Assembly (NCBI RefSeq): GCF_019393635.1
Contig: NC_057863.1
Location: 642,107,306-642,171,305 of the forward strand
DNA: 64,000 nucleotides
Direction: 5' to 3'
From: Dromiciops gliroides
Lineage: Eukaryota > Chordata > Mammalia > Microbiotheria > Microbiotheriidae
A model generated the notes under the pieces. The model was not told the DNA's origin. It ran no database searches and was given only the letters and a program-made list of their open reading frames with translations. Position numbers and translations under genes: made by a program. Shown in pieces: positions 1 to 26,900 of this stretch; within the stretch, counting starts at the first letter, position 1; every line of letters starts with the position of its first letter.

Positions 1-254
1 ATGATCTCATCCTAAGATCTGTGTACCTATGTGTACTGAGGAGGTCATTTGCTGGACTGAGGGGAACTCCATTGGTCAAGGGACCTTTGGTTCAACCACT
101 TGCCACCTCCTGGATCCCTTTTTGCCTCCATGTGATCAGACATTTATTCTGTTTAGCATTTATTATTTATTGTGACCTCCCAGCCCACCCTAACTTCTCC
201 CTTATAACTAGATTCACACTCCCCTGAGTCCCCTCTACCTGGGTCCTTCAGAAG

Positions 255-365
255 CAAAATGCTCAGGCTTTGGAGTCAGAGTCCCTGGGTCCAAATTTCG
301 TCTTTGTCCTTGGGATCCGTGTGACCCTGGATGTGTAATTTCACCTTTTTGGCACTGTAAGCTGA
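255..365 (+). mobile_element. MIR-like relic in ATP4A intron
   Basis: The stretch contains the MIR order 'tttggagtcagagtccctgggt', 'gtgtgaccctgg' and a truncated 3' part. It is highly diverged and lies just upstream of the first visible exon. Confidence 0.5.
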
Positions 366-424
366 GGGGCCCCGAAGGGCCTTGCCAGCTCTAAGCCTCT
401 GCCCTGCACCCCCTCCCCTGCTAG

Positions 425-7489
<7,065 letters not shown>

Positions 7490-7600
7490 TGAAGAAGCCA
7501 CTGAGGACCTGGCCTTCCCTGGGGCAGAGATCTCAGACTGGAGGAGGAAGAAGCTGGGTGTCCTAGAGGCCTGGATTCTTCATGGGGGCTGGGGGAGACC

Positions 7601-7606
7601 AATAAA
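7601..7606 (+). terminator. ATP4A: ATP4A polyadenylation signal (AATAAA)
   Basis: A canonical AATAAA lies 112 nt after the ATP4A stop codon, giving a short 3' UTR of about 135 nt. Downstream sequence becomes T-rich and then enters a SINE at about 7692. Confidence 0.85.
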
Positions 7607-7691
7607 GAGTCATCTGAGACAGGACACAGGAGTTCTCTTTTCATCTGTACTACATTTACACACCTAAACAGCCTCTTGTGGAAGAATGATT

Positions 7692-7836
7692 GATTTTTTG
7701 GTGAGGCAATTGAGGTTAAGTGACTTGCCCAGGGTCACACAGCTAGTAATTGTTAAGTGTCTGAGGTCGAATTTGAACTCAGGTCCTCCTGAATCCAGGG
7801 CCGGTGCTCTATCCACTGTCCCACCTAGCTGTCCCA
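7692..7836 (-). mobile_element. Short marsupial SINE with target-site duplication
   Basis: Reverse short SINE just downstream of the ATP4A poly(A) site. It is flanked on both sides by 'ggaagaatgatt', a clean target-site duplication. Confidence 0.92.
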
Positions 7837-8089
7837 CGGAAGAATGATTTTTCTTACCATACCCTCACAGTAACATTACACATTGCCACTTGCAGGGGAA
7901 GGTGACATTTGCTGTATCAACAAAATCAGAATTTTAGGACTTGAAGGATCTAGTCTAACATGCACCCCAACATAGTTTGCCCTTTCCTTCTTCATTTGAC
8001 TGAAGAGGAAACTGAGGCAAATACAGTGAAGTGACTTGCCCAGGGTTACACAGCTATTATGTGTCTGAGGCCGGATTTGGCCTCAGGAA

Positions 8090-8520
8090 GATTCCCGAAA
8101 GGGATTTTGTTACAACTATAACAGACTCAACAAGTAGTCTTTGAAGTTTCCGATCAGGGAAAGAAGACATCATTGCCTCTCCAGATAGGCCACTCCAGTT
8201 TCGGACTGTTCTGATGATTAGGAAATATTTCCTAATGTTGAACCTAAACCAGCCTCTTTCCCACTCCCCCCCCCCCCCCCCCCGACTCCTGGTCCTGTCC
8301 TCTGGGGTCAAACAGAATATGCCTAATCTGTCCTTCAGTCCTTTAGATGCTTGGCAATGACCATCCGATCGCCCTGAGTCTTCTCTTCAGGCCAAATATC
8401 CTGGTCCCTTTAATCAGTCCTCATACTGGACCCAAAACCCTTCCCCATAGTGGTCACCTTTCTCAGGACCCTTTGTATCCATATCCTTATGCTGTGGTAC
8501 CAGAGCTGAAACAATACTTG
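8090..8520 (-). mobile_element. L3/CR1-type LINE 3' relic
   Basis: The reverse-orientation text resembles the CR1 3' region: 'gaaatatttcctaatgttga' followed by 'cttctcttcaggccaaatat'. It includes a run of 16-17 C at about 8268-8284. Family call is from memory of CR1 3' ends. Confidence 0.55.
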
Positions 8521-8524
8521 TTTG

Positions 8525-8985
8525 TCCTTTGTTCTTGAAGGGGACCGATGTCATGACTTGCAAGCTAATTGGATTTAAATGAGGCAGGGCTGTGCAAAGT
8601 CACCAGCTTCACTCTCTCCTCCAAAGCCATCTGGATCTAGTGGAAATAGGTCAGGATGGCTGGCAATGGCTCCGGATGCAAAGGGAGATGTTGGCCTTTT
8701 TAAGTTTTGGTCTTTTCCAGGTCTCAGTTTGTGTAAGGTAACACCAATCCAAGTGATTAAGGGTAGGTAAGAAATGAGGCCAAAAAAAAAGGGGGGGGGC
8801 AGCTAGGTGGCACAGTGGATAGAGCACTGGCCCTGGATTCAGGACCTGAGTTCAAACCCAGCCTCAGACGCTTGACACTTACTAGCTGTGTGACCCTGGG
8901 CAAGTCACTTAACCCCAATTGCCTCACCAAAAAAACCCAACAAACAAAAAAACAAAACAACAAAAAAAGAGGCCTCTTTTACTTA
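8525..8985 (+). mobile_element. Unnamed marsupial interspersed repeat, interrupted by a SINE
   Basis: The stretch from 'tttgttcttgaagggg' through 'ctaattggatttaaatgagg' and 'tttttaagttttggtctttt' to 'gtaagaaatgaggcc' has the look of a dispersed marsupial repeat I cannot name. A short SINE at 8797-8930 interrupts it, and the text resumes as 'gaggcctcttttacttag'. Confidence 0.5.
8797..8930 (+). mobile_element. Short marsupial SINE
   Basis: Forward copy from 'gggcagctaggtggcacagt' to 'ccccaattgcctcacc' plus an A/C-rich tail. 'gaggcc' flanks both sides. Confidence 0.92.
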
Positions 8986-9002
8986 GTAAATATATATATG
9001 TA

Positions 9003-9036
9003 CACACACACACACACACACACACATGTGTGTGTA
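9003..9036. repeat. (CA)n/(TG)n microsatellite
   Basis: A CA run followed directly by a short TG run forms a perfect small palindrome. Confidence 0.9.
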
Positions 9037-9065
9037 TAAATACAGCAAACCTAGTATCTTAAATG

Positions 9066-9245
9066 AAGGCTGAATTCTAGAAGCTCAGAGCCAGAATCAG
9101 ACTTCAGAAGGTAGTCTCCAATTCATCCTGTAACCTGAGCACAAACTTCCTCTATCACCTCCCCGACAAAAGCTTTTACCTGAATATCCTCCGCGATAGG
9201 GAGCTTACTGCATTAGGAGGCAGTCTATCCCACTCGTAGGCAGTG
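9066..9245 (-). mobile_element. L3/CR1-like relic
   Basis: Reverse CR1-style text: 'gaatatcctccgcgataggg', 'gagcttactgcattagg', 'cagtctatcccactcg'. Diverged. Confidence 0.45.
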
Positions 9246-9965
9246 CTAACTGGTAGAACCAGGTAATAACCATAAGGGAAAGGAGAAGGCACTTGGTATA
9301 AACAATCGATCATTTTACAGAGGGGCCAGCCCTAGGTCATTCAGTAAGGTAGTGATGGAGGCTCAGTAACCAGCCTGGCTCAGGAGATTAGAGACAACAG
9401 CTTGGCTGGATTTGAATCCTGGCTCTGTTATTTAATTCTTTTATGGCTTAGAACAAATGGAGAAAGAGCTGGTCTTGGAGTGAGGAAGACCTGGGTTCAG
9501 ATCCTGCCTCAGACACTGTAACACTGAGCAAATCAGAGAACAGAGGGACTCTGTTCTTGGGACCTCTCTCAATGTAGCCCAACATCTCAAAAAATTATAT
9601 ACACATGTTTACACACACACACACACATATATATACATACACATACTGTTAAGGTATATATATGCACACAACTCATATTAAGCTTTCAATCCACTAAATC
9701 CTGGTATCTTTTTTTAAACTCTAAGTAGGGCCTCAGGTTGGGCCAGTGCCGAAAAACCATTTTTACCCGTCTGACCCTGTGTTTTGCAAACTTTTATTAT
9801 GACGACCCAGGAGGACATGTAAACTGCAGCTTCAAGGCTCACATGGCAAGTCCCTTGCTTACAAGCCAACGACAAGCTGCACCAAGTACAAAGGGTATAC
9901 AGGGTGTACAGTCTTAACTAAGACTTTTGGGATATGTTGTATAAACAGTTTGGCCATTTTCTTTC

Positions 9966-10095
9966 TTTTTTTTTTTTTGGTGAGGCAATTGGGGTTAAGT
10001 GACTTGCCCAGGGTCACACAGCTAGTAAGTGTTAAGTGTCTGAGGCCGGATTTGAACTCAGGTCCTCCTGAATCCAGGGCCACCTAGCTGCCCCT
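9966..10095 (-). mobile_element. Short marsupial SINE
   Basis: Reverse short SINE after a T-run. The copy skips part of the head between 'cagggc' and 'cacctagctgcccc'. 'gtttggccattttc' flanks it on both sides as the target-site duplication. Confidence 0.92.
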
Positions 10096-10349
10096 AGTTT
10101 GGCCATTTTCAAGCAGAATAGCTTGTTCTGTCCATATCAATTGGCCAAAGTCATGAAGGAGGGCTGGGTGATGCATAACTGATGCCAGAGGCTCACTTGG
10201 CACATGCTGTCTCACTAGATAACTCAGTCAAGGGCTTTTCTCCTGGTCATATGGTCCAAAACTGGTAGAGGTGGAAAGATCTTTTATTTTACCAAAAAAC
10301 AGAATGAGGGCCAGAGAGAGGAAATAACTTATAGGTCATATGTGACATG

Positions 10350-10520
10350 CTGTAGTGGAGAGAGCACTAGACTTGAAGTCAAGAGAGGTCTGGGTTTGAA
10401 TCCTGACCTTGACGCTAACTAGGTGACTTTGGAAAAAGTCACCTAATCTCTGAGCCAGTTTCCTTATCTGTAAAATGGGGGTGATAAAACCTGCAGCACC
10501 TATCTCAGAGGGAGGGCCAG
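10350..10520 (+). mobile_element. MIR-like relic
   Basis: Forward MIR features: 'tggagagagcactagactt', 'ggtctgggtttgaatcctga', 'tccttatctgtaaaatgggg'. Confidence 0.65.
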
Positions 10521-11670
10521 TGTTTATATAACACTGGTAAAAAGTCTTTGTGATTGAAAAGGCAGCTGGACTTGGAATGAGGTGACCTGGGTTTCAATGC
10601 AGCTGGTCACAGATGTTTGTGTGACTTTGGACAAGTCACTTGCCTTATTCTCTTTCCCTATGTAAAAGGAGGGGGTTGGACTAGATGTCTGCGAAGACCC
10701 CTTTCTATTTACATATCATCAGCCGTGGCAGAGTCTGGACTTATTTGACCAGAAACATCCACCAGCTCTGATTGTGACCCAGTTTCTTCCCCTGTGCTGA
10801 TGCTCAGTGCTACACCAGGTGCTGAGAGGGAGAGGGATAAATAGACCCAGGTCCCAGCCCTTGGGAAAAATAGAATCCAGCTGGGGGTGGGGCATAAGGC
10901 ACATACGTACCTGGGAAAGAGAAGCTGGTGCACCAGGAGTGGCAGGAGCTAAGTGCCCACTGAGGGGGTTACTGAGCTCAGACAGTACAATGTACTGGTT
11001 ACAGGAGTAAACCTCTGGCTCTCTCGGAGACCTTGTCCCTTGTTTCAGAGTAGGAAATAGACCCAGAGAGGGGAAGGGATCTGCTCAGAGGGGAGCAGAG
11101 TCAAGGGGAAATGCAGAAAGTGCTCTGGGGACACGGGAGGTGGGCAGGGACATGGGTAGCCGGGAGATTGAGGAAGGGAGGCTTGCTTCACGGATGTGGA
11201 GGACTGTAGAAGGCAGATGGGAAAGGAGTCTTAAGCTTGGACGTGTTGGAAGTGGTGGGAGCCATGGTCACTTACTAGTGACCGAGCCTTGGTTTTCCCA
11301 TCTGTAAATGGGGATGAGAGGAAGCCTGGGAGAGGATCACGGACATGTAGAAATGGAAGGAAACTCATGGGTCATATAGTCTAATTGTGTCAGGAGCTCT
11401 GTGCTTTTAATGTCTTTCCTCCGCCATCTTGGATCCACCCCTGGAAGTTGGGGTCAAGTAGTCTAATCCCCTCCTTCAGATGTGGGGGCACTGAGGCCCA
11501 GAGGGGTTCACAGGCCCACAGATTTAGCTTTCTCGGACCTCAGAGGTCATTTAGTCCCGAGGAGATGTGAGCAGGATTCAAGATCAAGGCATTTGACTCT
11601 AAATCTGGTAAAAGGTTCATGAAAAAGGCAGGGGAGATGCAAGTAGAATAACACAAGGGGGAAAAAACCA
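10521..11670. other. Intergenic DNA between converging ATP4A and TMEM147
   Basis: Mostly unique sequence with scattered faint MIR pieces (about 10560-10690 and 11270-11330). No exon-like open stretch with splice sites or any homology I recognise. Confidence 0.5.
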
Positions 11671-11680
11671 TAAGAACTCT

Positions 11681-11686
11681 TTTAAT
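11681..11686 (-). terminator. TMEM147: TMEM147 probable polyadenylation signal (ATTAAA)
   Basis: Read on the minus strand, ATTAAA lies about 59 nt after the TMEM147 stop codon. No AATAAA is closer, so the common variant is the likely signal. Confidence 0.65.
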
Positions 11687-11744
11687 TCTAAAGAGAGGCC
11701 TAAGCCCAGGAGTGGAGGTCCCTGGAGGGGCTTGGGGGAGAGGG

Positions 11745-13155
11745 TCAGTTGCTGTGTACAAGAGTGACAAAGAGACTGAGGGAGCTCAGGGCGAGGACAC
11801 CGGTCATCACCGCTCGGACCAGAAGCGCCGTCCAGCTGCCCAGGGAGAAGAGGTGGACGAATGCCCTGAGAGGAAGGAAGAGCAAGGGAGAATAAAGGCT
11901 CCTCCTTGGAGGCAGACCTCACCCGGACTCACCCCGATGGGCTGAACCCCTCACTCACTCCAGGATAAAGGCTTTGTAGACGCTGATTCCCAGAAGGAGA
12001 GTCAGTGGGGGGCGGAAGTTTCGTGGCAGGTCATATCGGGTAAACATCCATACCAGGGCAGAGACGGCAATGTAGTGGACCTAAGGGCAGAGGTTGAGGG
12101 TCAGCCAAGAGAGAGGGGTCCACAGGGCAGGGGTGGTGGGGTGGTAGGGGTCACAATTACCAGGCTGATGTTGGAATCGATGCTCATCTGGATGTATTTC
12201 CAATCAAACTCGATACCTCGGGCCCCGACCCAGAGAGGGATACAGCTAGAGGACAGAAGAGACAGGGGCTGGTGGCTCAGGCCACCCTGGGGAGTTGGGA
12301 GTCTGCCCCCCTCCTCCTCCCCATCCCCAGTGGCCCAGAGACAGGGGTCCCAGACATCCTACACACCGGGACATGATGAGCTCTGCCGTAGCCCACCCCA
12401 GGGCTGCCACCATGACCTTGTACTCGCCCTTCCCTGCGTTCCGAGACATGACGAGGTGGAGACCCACAAGGTCACCCAGGTCCACAGTTGCCTTCATGAA
12501 TTCCTGGCAGAAGGGATAATTTTCAGAGTTTAGGACCTTAGAGTTCACCTGGCTGAAATCCCACATTTTTCAGAGAGGGGACCCGCGGGATTGGGGGAGG
12601 AGGCTTCCAGGATCCAAACCCGGGTCTGGCTCCAAATCCAGCAAAGGGCTCTTTTCCTGCGGCCCCCCCTCCCCCCAGTCCCTGGCTGTCCTTTTCCCAG
12701 CTCCCCTACTTCCAGGGCCAGGTCTTGCCTCCCCATCATCTCCCAGGAGCTACTCACCCCTATGAAATCATAGATACCAGCTCCACCTTCCCACGTGGGG
12801 AAGAAGGTCGCGAGAAACAGCATCTGGGGGACAGAAGGAGGGCTTAGAAGGTGCAAAGGAGGGGCTGGGGCACAGGCAGCCTGCTGACTTCTTCCCAGCC
12901 CCCCAGCTTCTCACCTTGCACAGCTGCACAAAGAGATAGGTGGCTCCCGCCTGCACACATTTCCAGAAAGCGTTGTACTCTGACCTGAGTGCGGAGGGAT
13001 TCCTACAGGTGAGAGCCAAGCCCAGGAAGCTGGTCCACCCTCCACGGCACCCCGACCCCAGCAGCCCTCAGTACTCACAGGCCACTGCACTTGTAGGTGA
13101 TGAAGTAGGGGAAGTACGCCAAGGCGAAACAATTCCCAAAGTGGAACAGGGTCAT
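11745..13155 (-). CDS. TMEM147: TMEM147, ER multipass membrane protein (7 coding exons, 225 residues)
   Basis: TMEM147 is an ER membrane protein linked in the literature to the Nicalin-NOMO/BOS complex and the multipass translocon. Exons in transcript order: 13155-13079, 12984-12915, 12823-12758, 12503-12367, 12245-12161, 12080-11959, 11865-11745. Every junction is GT-AG and phases close into 225 codons plus stop (human about 224). The start reads [20 protein letters not shown] with a good Kozak context (cccaccATG). Other recognisable stretches are [36 protein letters not shown] and [19 protein letters not shown]. Several hydrophobic spans fit a multipass protein. Exon 3 reads [13 protein letters not shown]; as I recall the human protein it lacks one AG pair there. 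The gene is compact and free of young SINEs. It converges with ATP4A and lies tandem after GAPDHS. Confidence 0.97.
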
Positions 13156-13324
13156 GGTGGGACCTGAGCTAGCAAAGGAGGGACGAAGCTCCTCAGGGCT
13201 CCAGGTATCCACCTGCCTCCCCCTCCCCTTCTCTGGGACCCAGATAGGATGGCTCTGAGCTCTCCTTCACCGCCTTGGAGACCCCAGTCTCTAGCCATTG
13301 CTCTTCAGTTCCCTTTGAGACTTA

Positions 13325-13660
13325 GAGGGACTCAGGTATCCTGACCTTAGTCTCCAAAGGGGGGGGGTAGGTATCCAACCCCCAACCTCTCCCCTCCAGG
13401 GGGTCCTGGGGACCTGTCCCCAACCTCTCCCCCACCAAGGGACACATGCATCCTGCCCTCAGCCTCTATTTCCCCCAAAGAGACACGGGTTTGCTGCCCC
13501 AGCCTCTTACTCTCCAAGAGGACCCGATCCTAACCTCTACCCCCCAAAGAGAGCCAGGCGTCCAGTCCAGCCCCTAGCCTCCACCCCCACCCCCCATCTC
13601 CCCGCCCCCTAAGGAGAGCCGGGAACCCAGTGCTGCCCTCAGCCTCTCCCCATCCACCTA
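13325..13660. repeat. Degenerate minisatellite upstream of TMEM147 ATG
   Basis: A recurring theme of roughly 40-60 bp appears about seven times: 'cctcagcctct', a C-run, 'aaagagagcc/aaagagacac', then 'ggtatcc' or a variant. Units vary in length and sequence. It would lie in the 5' intron if the non-coding exon is real. Confidence 0.65.
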
Positions 13661-13762
13661 CCCCCACCCACAGCCCCCTCGATGACCCGGCCTGAAGACC
13701 AGGATCACGGTGTCCAGCACCCGTTCCGGGTCCCCCACGCACCACGAGCGGCCCTGACTCAC

Positions 13763-13870
13763 TGGGAGCTTCTCTAGGACTCCCTGAGCATGCGCCAACC
13801 TCCCTCGTCCCTTCCCCCTCCACGCACCGGCGGCTGGGAATAGTAGTTTTCTGAGCGCACGTGACCTCGG
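13763..13870 (-). promoter_or_regulatory. TMEM147: Candidate TMEM147 promoter and non-coding first exon
   Basis: On the minus strand, 13850-13834 reads AAAACTACTATTCCCAG, close to the ZNF143/SBS promoter element (ACTACAATTCCC). An E-box CACGTG lies at 13858-13863. Downstream, at 13763|13762, is a strong donor (CCCA|GTGAGT), and an acceptor (TTTGCTAG) precedes the ATG exon at 13168. This fits a short non-coding first exon and an intron of about 0.6 kb. It is inference from motifs, not from transcripts. Confidence 0.45.
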
Positions 13871-14089
13871 AGTCTGTTTCGTGAGGACGGAGTCAGCCAG
13901 GAGAGGGGCGGAGCCAGATGGGCTAGAGCAGGCGAGCGAGGTGGGGCCGGGCTGTGGATGCTCCACGTGGCGGAACTCCAAGGGTGGCCTCGACCTCTTC
14001 CGAGGCCTGTGCTCCTCTTCTTCACCGCCTCTTGGAACCGACCCCTTCCCGTGCAGGCCCTCCCCAACCCCCCGCCCCCACCCTCAAAG

Positions 14090-14690
14090 CAAGATCTATA
14101 TATACACGCAGAGACATGTGCACAGACAGACCTGAGGCAGGACTGAGAGGGGCAGGACGCCCAGGCACTGAGAAGGGAAGGCAGTATAGACGGGTAACAC
14201 CGGTGCCCAGACGGGCGAGATGCACAGACACACGAACAGGCTGCTAATGCACAGAGACTGAGACGACACACATAGGATACACAGATACTGAGAGAAAAGG
14301 GTAGACGTTGATGCTTATATGGCCAGCTAACACACAGGCAGGTAAGTCTCAGAGACACAGAAACACAGACACCCAGACACACACACACAGGCACATGTAT
14401 AGACAGGCCAAAGAGACCCACAAAGAAACAAGGAAGACACAGATAGATGAGCAGACAGGCATCCCAGACACAGACACAGACTTCACACAGAAGAGTGGAG
14501 CAAGACACACAGGCCTGGGCATGTGTATAGACATGGGTATAGCCAGGCAAAAACACAGACACATGCAGAGACAGGGGAGACAGAGATCAGCACACACAGA
14601 CGGGAAAGACGCTCGGGTAACCGTGGCCGGAGGCCGAGTACACACACTGTGGCACACAGAGCCGTCAGAGCTAGCTTCCTAGCGGGTGCT
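14090..14690. repeat. Degenerate (CAGACA)n/(CA)n-rich tract between GAPDHS and TMEM147
   Basis: About 600 bp are dominated by 'cacagacac', 'cagacac' and 'agagaca' words without strict register, an ageing simple repeat. Open frames on both strands here are by-products of the low complexity. Confidence 0.75.
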
Positions 14691-14696
14691 GAGATG

Positions 14697-14702
14697 TTTA
14701 TT
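14697..14702 (-). terminator. GAPDHS: GAPDHS polyadenylation signal (AATAAA)
   Basis: On the minus strand AATAAA lies about 330 nt after the GAPDHS stop. It is followed closely by the low-complexity tract that separates GAPDHS from TMEM147. Confidence 0.75.
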
Positions 14703-15034
14703 GGACATGTTGACACTATCCCTCGGGTACCCTCATGTGAAGTCGCCCCTGGGGGAAGGAGCGGGGAGGAGCAGTGCTGGAGGGGGAGGGAGTAGTACTG
14801 ACGAATAGATACACACACACCACACACACGCATACGCGGTGACTCCCGCCCCCTAAGCGCAGAGGTTGGGGTGAGTGTTGGCAGGATAGGGACAGCTGAT
14901 GGAGATGCTCGCACTGGGCTGGAGGGGAGGGGGCGACGCCGGCGGACCAGACCAGATCGAGGTCCGGGCGGTTGAGGGGAAGGAGTACGCTGTGCCCTGC
15001 GGGGGTAGACTCAGAAGCGGGGTTCCCCTCCCCC

Positions 15035-23859
<8,825 letters not shown>

Positions 23860-24330
23860 GGCCTCAGCCTCTCATGGCCTCTCAAATTCTCATGGCCCGC
23901 GTCTACCCCGCGTCCCCGCTGGGATGTTACTGAGGCTTCCCTCCGCCCAGGTCCTTGGGTTCTTGGGGGTCGGGCTGTGTCGTCACAGTGCCCTCTCCTG
24001 CTGAGCAGCTCTCTGACCTCACAGAAGAAGGCACCTACTAGCGCACGGGAGATCTGAGGCCGTGTCTTCCGCTTGCCTTGCCGTCTCCTCTTCCTCCTAA
24101 AAGACCAGGTAGTACACCCGGTATACGCTAAGCACATGCTAGACCCACATTGAAGGAAGGCTGATCCTCGTCTCCACCCTTCCCACGGAGAATATGGTGA
24201 CGGGGAAGGGTCTTGGTTCAGGCACCAAAGTACCTCTTCGCTGTAATGTTGCCCTCTGAGGTTGGCAATGCTGTGCACAGGTGGAGCTCCGCCCTTTCTC
24301 CCCAGCCATTTATGGTTCGGTGGTGAGTGT
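23860..24330 (-). promoter_or_regulatory. GAPDHS: Region 5' of the GAPDHS start, moderately GC-rich
   Basis: Unique sequence just upstream of the start codon, with scattered CpG. A CRE-like TGACGTC overlaps codons 5-7 inside exon 1, and a half-site TGACG is read on the minus strand near 23982. CREM sites are known in haploid sperm-gene promoters. No TATA box is clear and the start site was not resolved. Confidence 0.35.
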
Positions 24331-24508
24331 TAGGGAAGGGAAGGGAAGGGAATGGACTAAGCATTTATTAAGTACCTACCATATGCCAGGCACTGTGCTA
24401 AAACACTTGACACATTATCTCTTTTGATCAGGGCGATACTAGATTGGTCACAAAGATAGGAGAGAAATGGTAGTAAGGAGCAGATTTTCCTAATTGGAAT
24501 AATATAAT

Positions 24509-24690
24509 GATCGGGATACCATCAAAGGCACAATGGAAAGAGTACTGGCTTCTAAATCAGAAGACTCGGGTTCAAATCCCACCTCTGACACTTACTATTG
24601 GACCATGACTGGTAAAGTGTGGAGGTTGGACTCTATCATCACCCCCTCAGAGGGTCCCTTCCAACTCTGAATCTTTGATTATAAGCTGGG
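24509..24690 (+). mobile_element. MIR-like relic
   Basis: Forward text 'aagagtactggcttctaaat', 'gggttcaaatcccacctctg', 'cttccaactctgaatctt'. It sits 3' of an L2-like tail at about 24345-24425. Confidence 0.6.
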
Positions 24691-24724
24691 TTCTTCCTCT
24701 CTTTAAGTCTCCAATCCATTCTTT

Positions 24725-26900
24725 AAAAAAAAATTTAATTTAATTTATTTTTTATTTTTGTGCAACAAACATTTATTTTATTTTTCCAGTTACATATAAG
24801 GGTAGTTTTCAACATTCATTTTCATAAGATTTAGAGTTCCAAATTTTTCTCCCTCCCTCCCTTTCCTCCCCCCTCCACAAGACAGCAACTAATTTGTATA
24901 GGTTATATATGTTCAATCCACAAGTGCTCTTTTTATCAGTTCTTTCTATGAGGGTGGATAGTATGCTTCATTATTGGTCCCTTGGGATTGTCTTGGATCA
25001 TTGTATTGCTGAGAGTAGTTGTCATTCACAATTGTTCATTGAACAACACTGCTGTCACTATACACGATGCCCTCCCAGTTCTGCTCATTTCACTATACAT
25101 CAGTTCATATGAGTCTTTCCAGGTTTTTCTGGGATGATCCTATTTGTCATTTCTTATAGCACAATACCATTCCACTACAATCATATACCACCACAGGTTC
25201 AGTCATTCCTCAATTGATGGACATTCCCTTGATTCCCAATTCTTAGCCACCATGAAGAATTGCTATAAATATTTTTTTGTACAATCCCCCCCTTTCTCTT
25301 TTTCATGATTGATATTGTTAACTGTTTCCCTCCATCCTATTCCCTTCCCAATGATATTTACTCTATTATCTATCTTCTTTCACCCTATCTCTCTTGAAAA
25401 GGGATTTGCTTCTGTCTGTCCCCTCCCCCAAACTGTCCTCCCTTCTTTTGCCCCCCCCTCTTTTTTGTGGGGTAATGGGGGTTAAGTGATTTGCCCAGGG
25501 TCACACAGCTAGTAAGTGTCAAGTGTCTGAAGCGGATTTGAACTCAGGTATTCCTGAATCCAGGGCCGGTGCTTTATCCACTGTGCCACCTAGCCGCCCC
25601 CTTGCTCCTCTCTCTTTATCCCCTTCTGTCCTATTTTCCTGCAGGGTTAGATAGATTACTCCACCCAATTGAGTGTGTGTTAATACCTCCTTGAGTCAAT
25701 TCTGATGAGATTAAGGTCTTTGAGCCTATTCTGATGAGTGTAAAGTTAATTTATTGCTCTGCTCCTCCCCCATCTCTTTCCCCATTACATAAACCTTTTC
25801 CTGTTTCTTTCATGTGGGATTTCACCCCATGCTGCCTCTGTCCTTCCCCCTCCCTAAAGATGTCATCATGGGGCAGCTAGGTGACACAGTGGACAAAGCA
25901 TCCACCTTGGACCCAGGGGGACTTCAGCCAAAATCTGGCCTCAGACACAAGATAGTCATCCACTGCACAACCCCAGGCATGTCCCCCAACTCCAATTTTT
26001 AATGGTTCTCTAGGATCTTGTATTTGAAAGTCAAATTTTCCATTCAGTTCAGGTCTTTTCATCACAAATGCCTGAAAATCCTCTTTTTTTGTTGAAGTCC
26101 CATTTTTTCCTCTGAAAGATTATAATCAGTTTTGCTGACTATGTGATTCATGGTTGTAATCCCAATTCTTTTGCCCTCTGGAATATTATATTCCATGCCC
26201 TCTGGTCCTTTCATATAGAAGCTGCTAGATCTTGTGCTATCCTGACTGTGGCCCCACAGTACTTGAATTCCTTATTTTTGGCAGCTTGCAATATTTTCTC
26301 CTTGACCTGGGAGCTCTGGAATTTGGCTATAATATTCCTGGGAGTTTTCCTTTTGGAAATCATCTCTTTCAGGAGGTGATTGGTGGATTCTTTCAATCTC
26401 TATTTTACCCTCTGCTTCTAGAATATCAGGGCAATTTTCCCTGACAATTTCTTGGAAGCTGATGTCTAAGCTCTTTCCTTGATCATGGTTTTCAGGTAGA
26501 CCAATAATTTTCAAATTATCTCTCCTGGATCTATTTTCCAGGTCATCAGTTTTTCCAAGAAGATATTTCACATTGCCCTCTATTTTTTTTTTATTCATTT
26601 GGATTTGCTTTATTGTGTCTTGGTTTCTTATAAAGTCACTGGCTTCCATTTGTTCAATCCTAATTCTTAGGCAATTATTTTCATCAGAGAGCTTTATCCA
26701 CTGCACCACCTAGCTGCCCCTGTCAAAGTCCTTTTTGAGTGCCTCTATGGCCTGAGAGCAATTCATATTTTTCTTGGAAGCTTTAGATATAGGGGCCCTG
26801 ATGTTGAAATCTTCCTCTGAGGGTGCACCTTGATCTTCCTTGTCACTAAAGAAACTTTCTATGGTCCTCACCTTTCTCTATCTTCTCATATTGCCTTTCT
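24725..26900 (-). mobile_element. Half-L1 (HAL1-like) element: L1 ORF1 joined to an L1 3' tail, no ORF2 reverse transcriptase
   Basis: Read on the minus strand, the copy has L1 ORF1 text (26709-26212) with LENRSRRDNLKIIGLPE, then PRNIIAKFQSSQVKEKILQA, and the ORF1 C-terminus KRPELNGKFDFQIQDPRE near 26060-26005. It then passes straight into a SINE-like segment (about 26002-25869), a unique spacer and an L1-type 3' end reaching the T-run near 24725. No reverse-transcriptase region lies between ORF1 and the tail, the plan of HAL1 elements. The ORF1 frame is broken at several points. A younger short SINE sits at 25462-25601. Confidence 0.65.
25462..25601 (-). mobile_element. Short marsupial SINE nested in the half-L1 element
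   Basis: Reverse short SINE from 'gtggggtaatgggggttaag' to 'gccacctagccgcccc'. The related element at 41384-42668 lacks it, so it arrived later. Confidence 0.9.

Noticed and set aside
13774-14562. A 262-codon minus-strand open frame between GAPDHS and TMEM147
   Set aside because: Composed of Cys/Ser/Val/Leu from the degenerate (CAGACA)n tract. No splice or family support.
26272-26709. A 145-codon minus-strand frame as a possible host gene
   Set aside because: It reads as L1 ORF1 (LENRSRRDNLKIIGLPE) inside a repeat and is broken beyond its ends.
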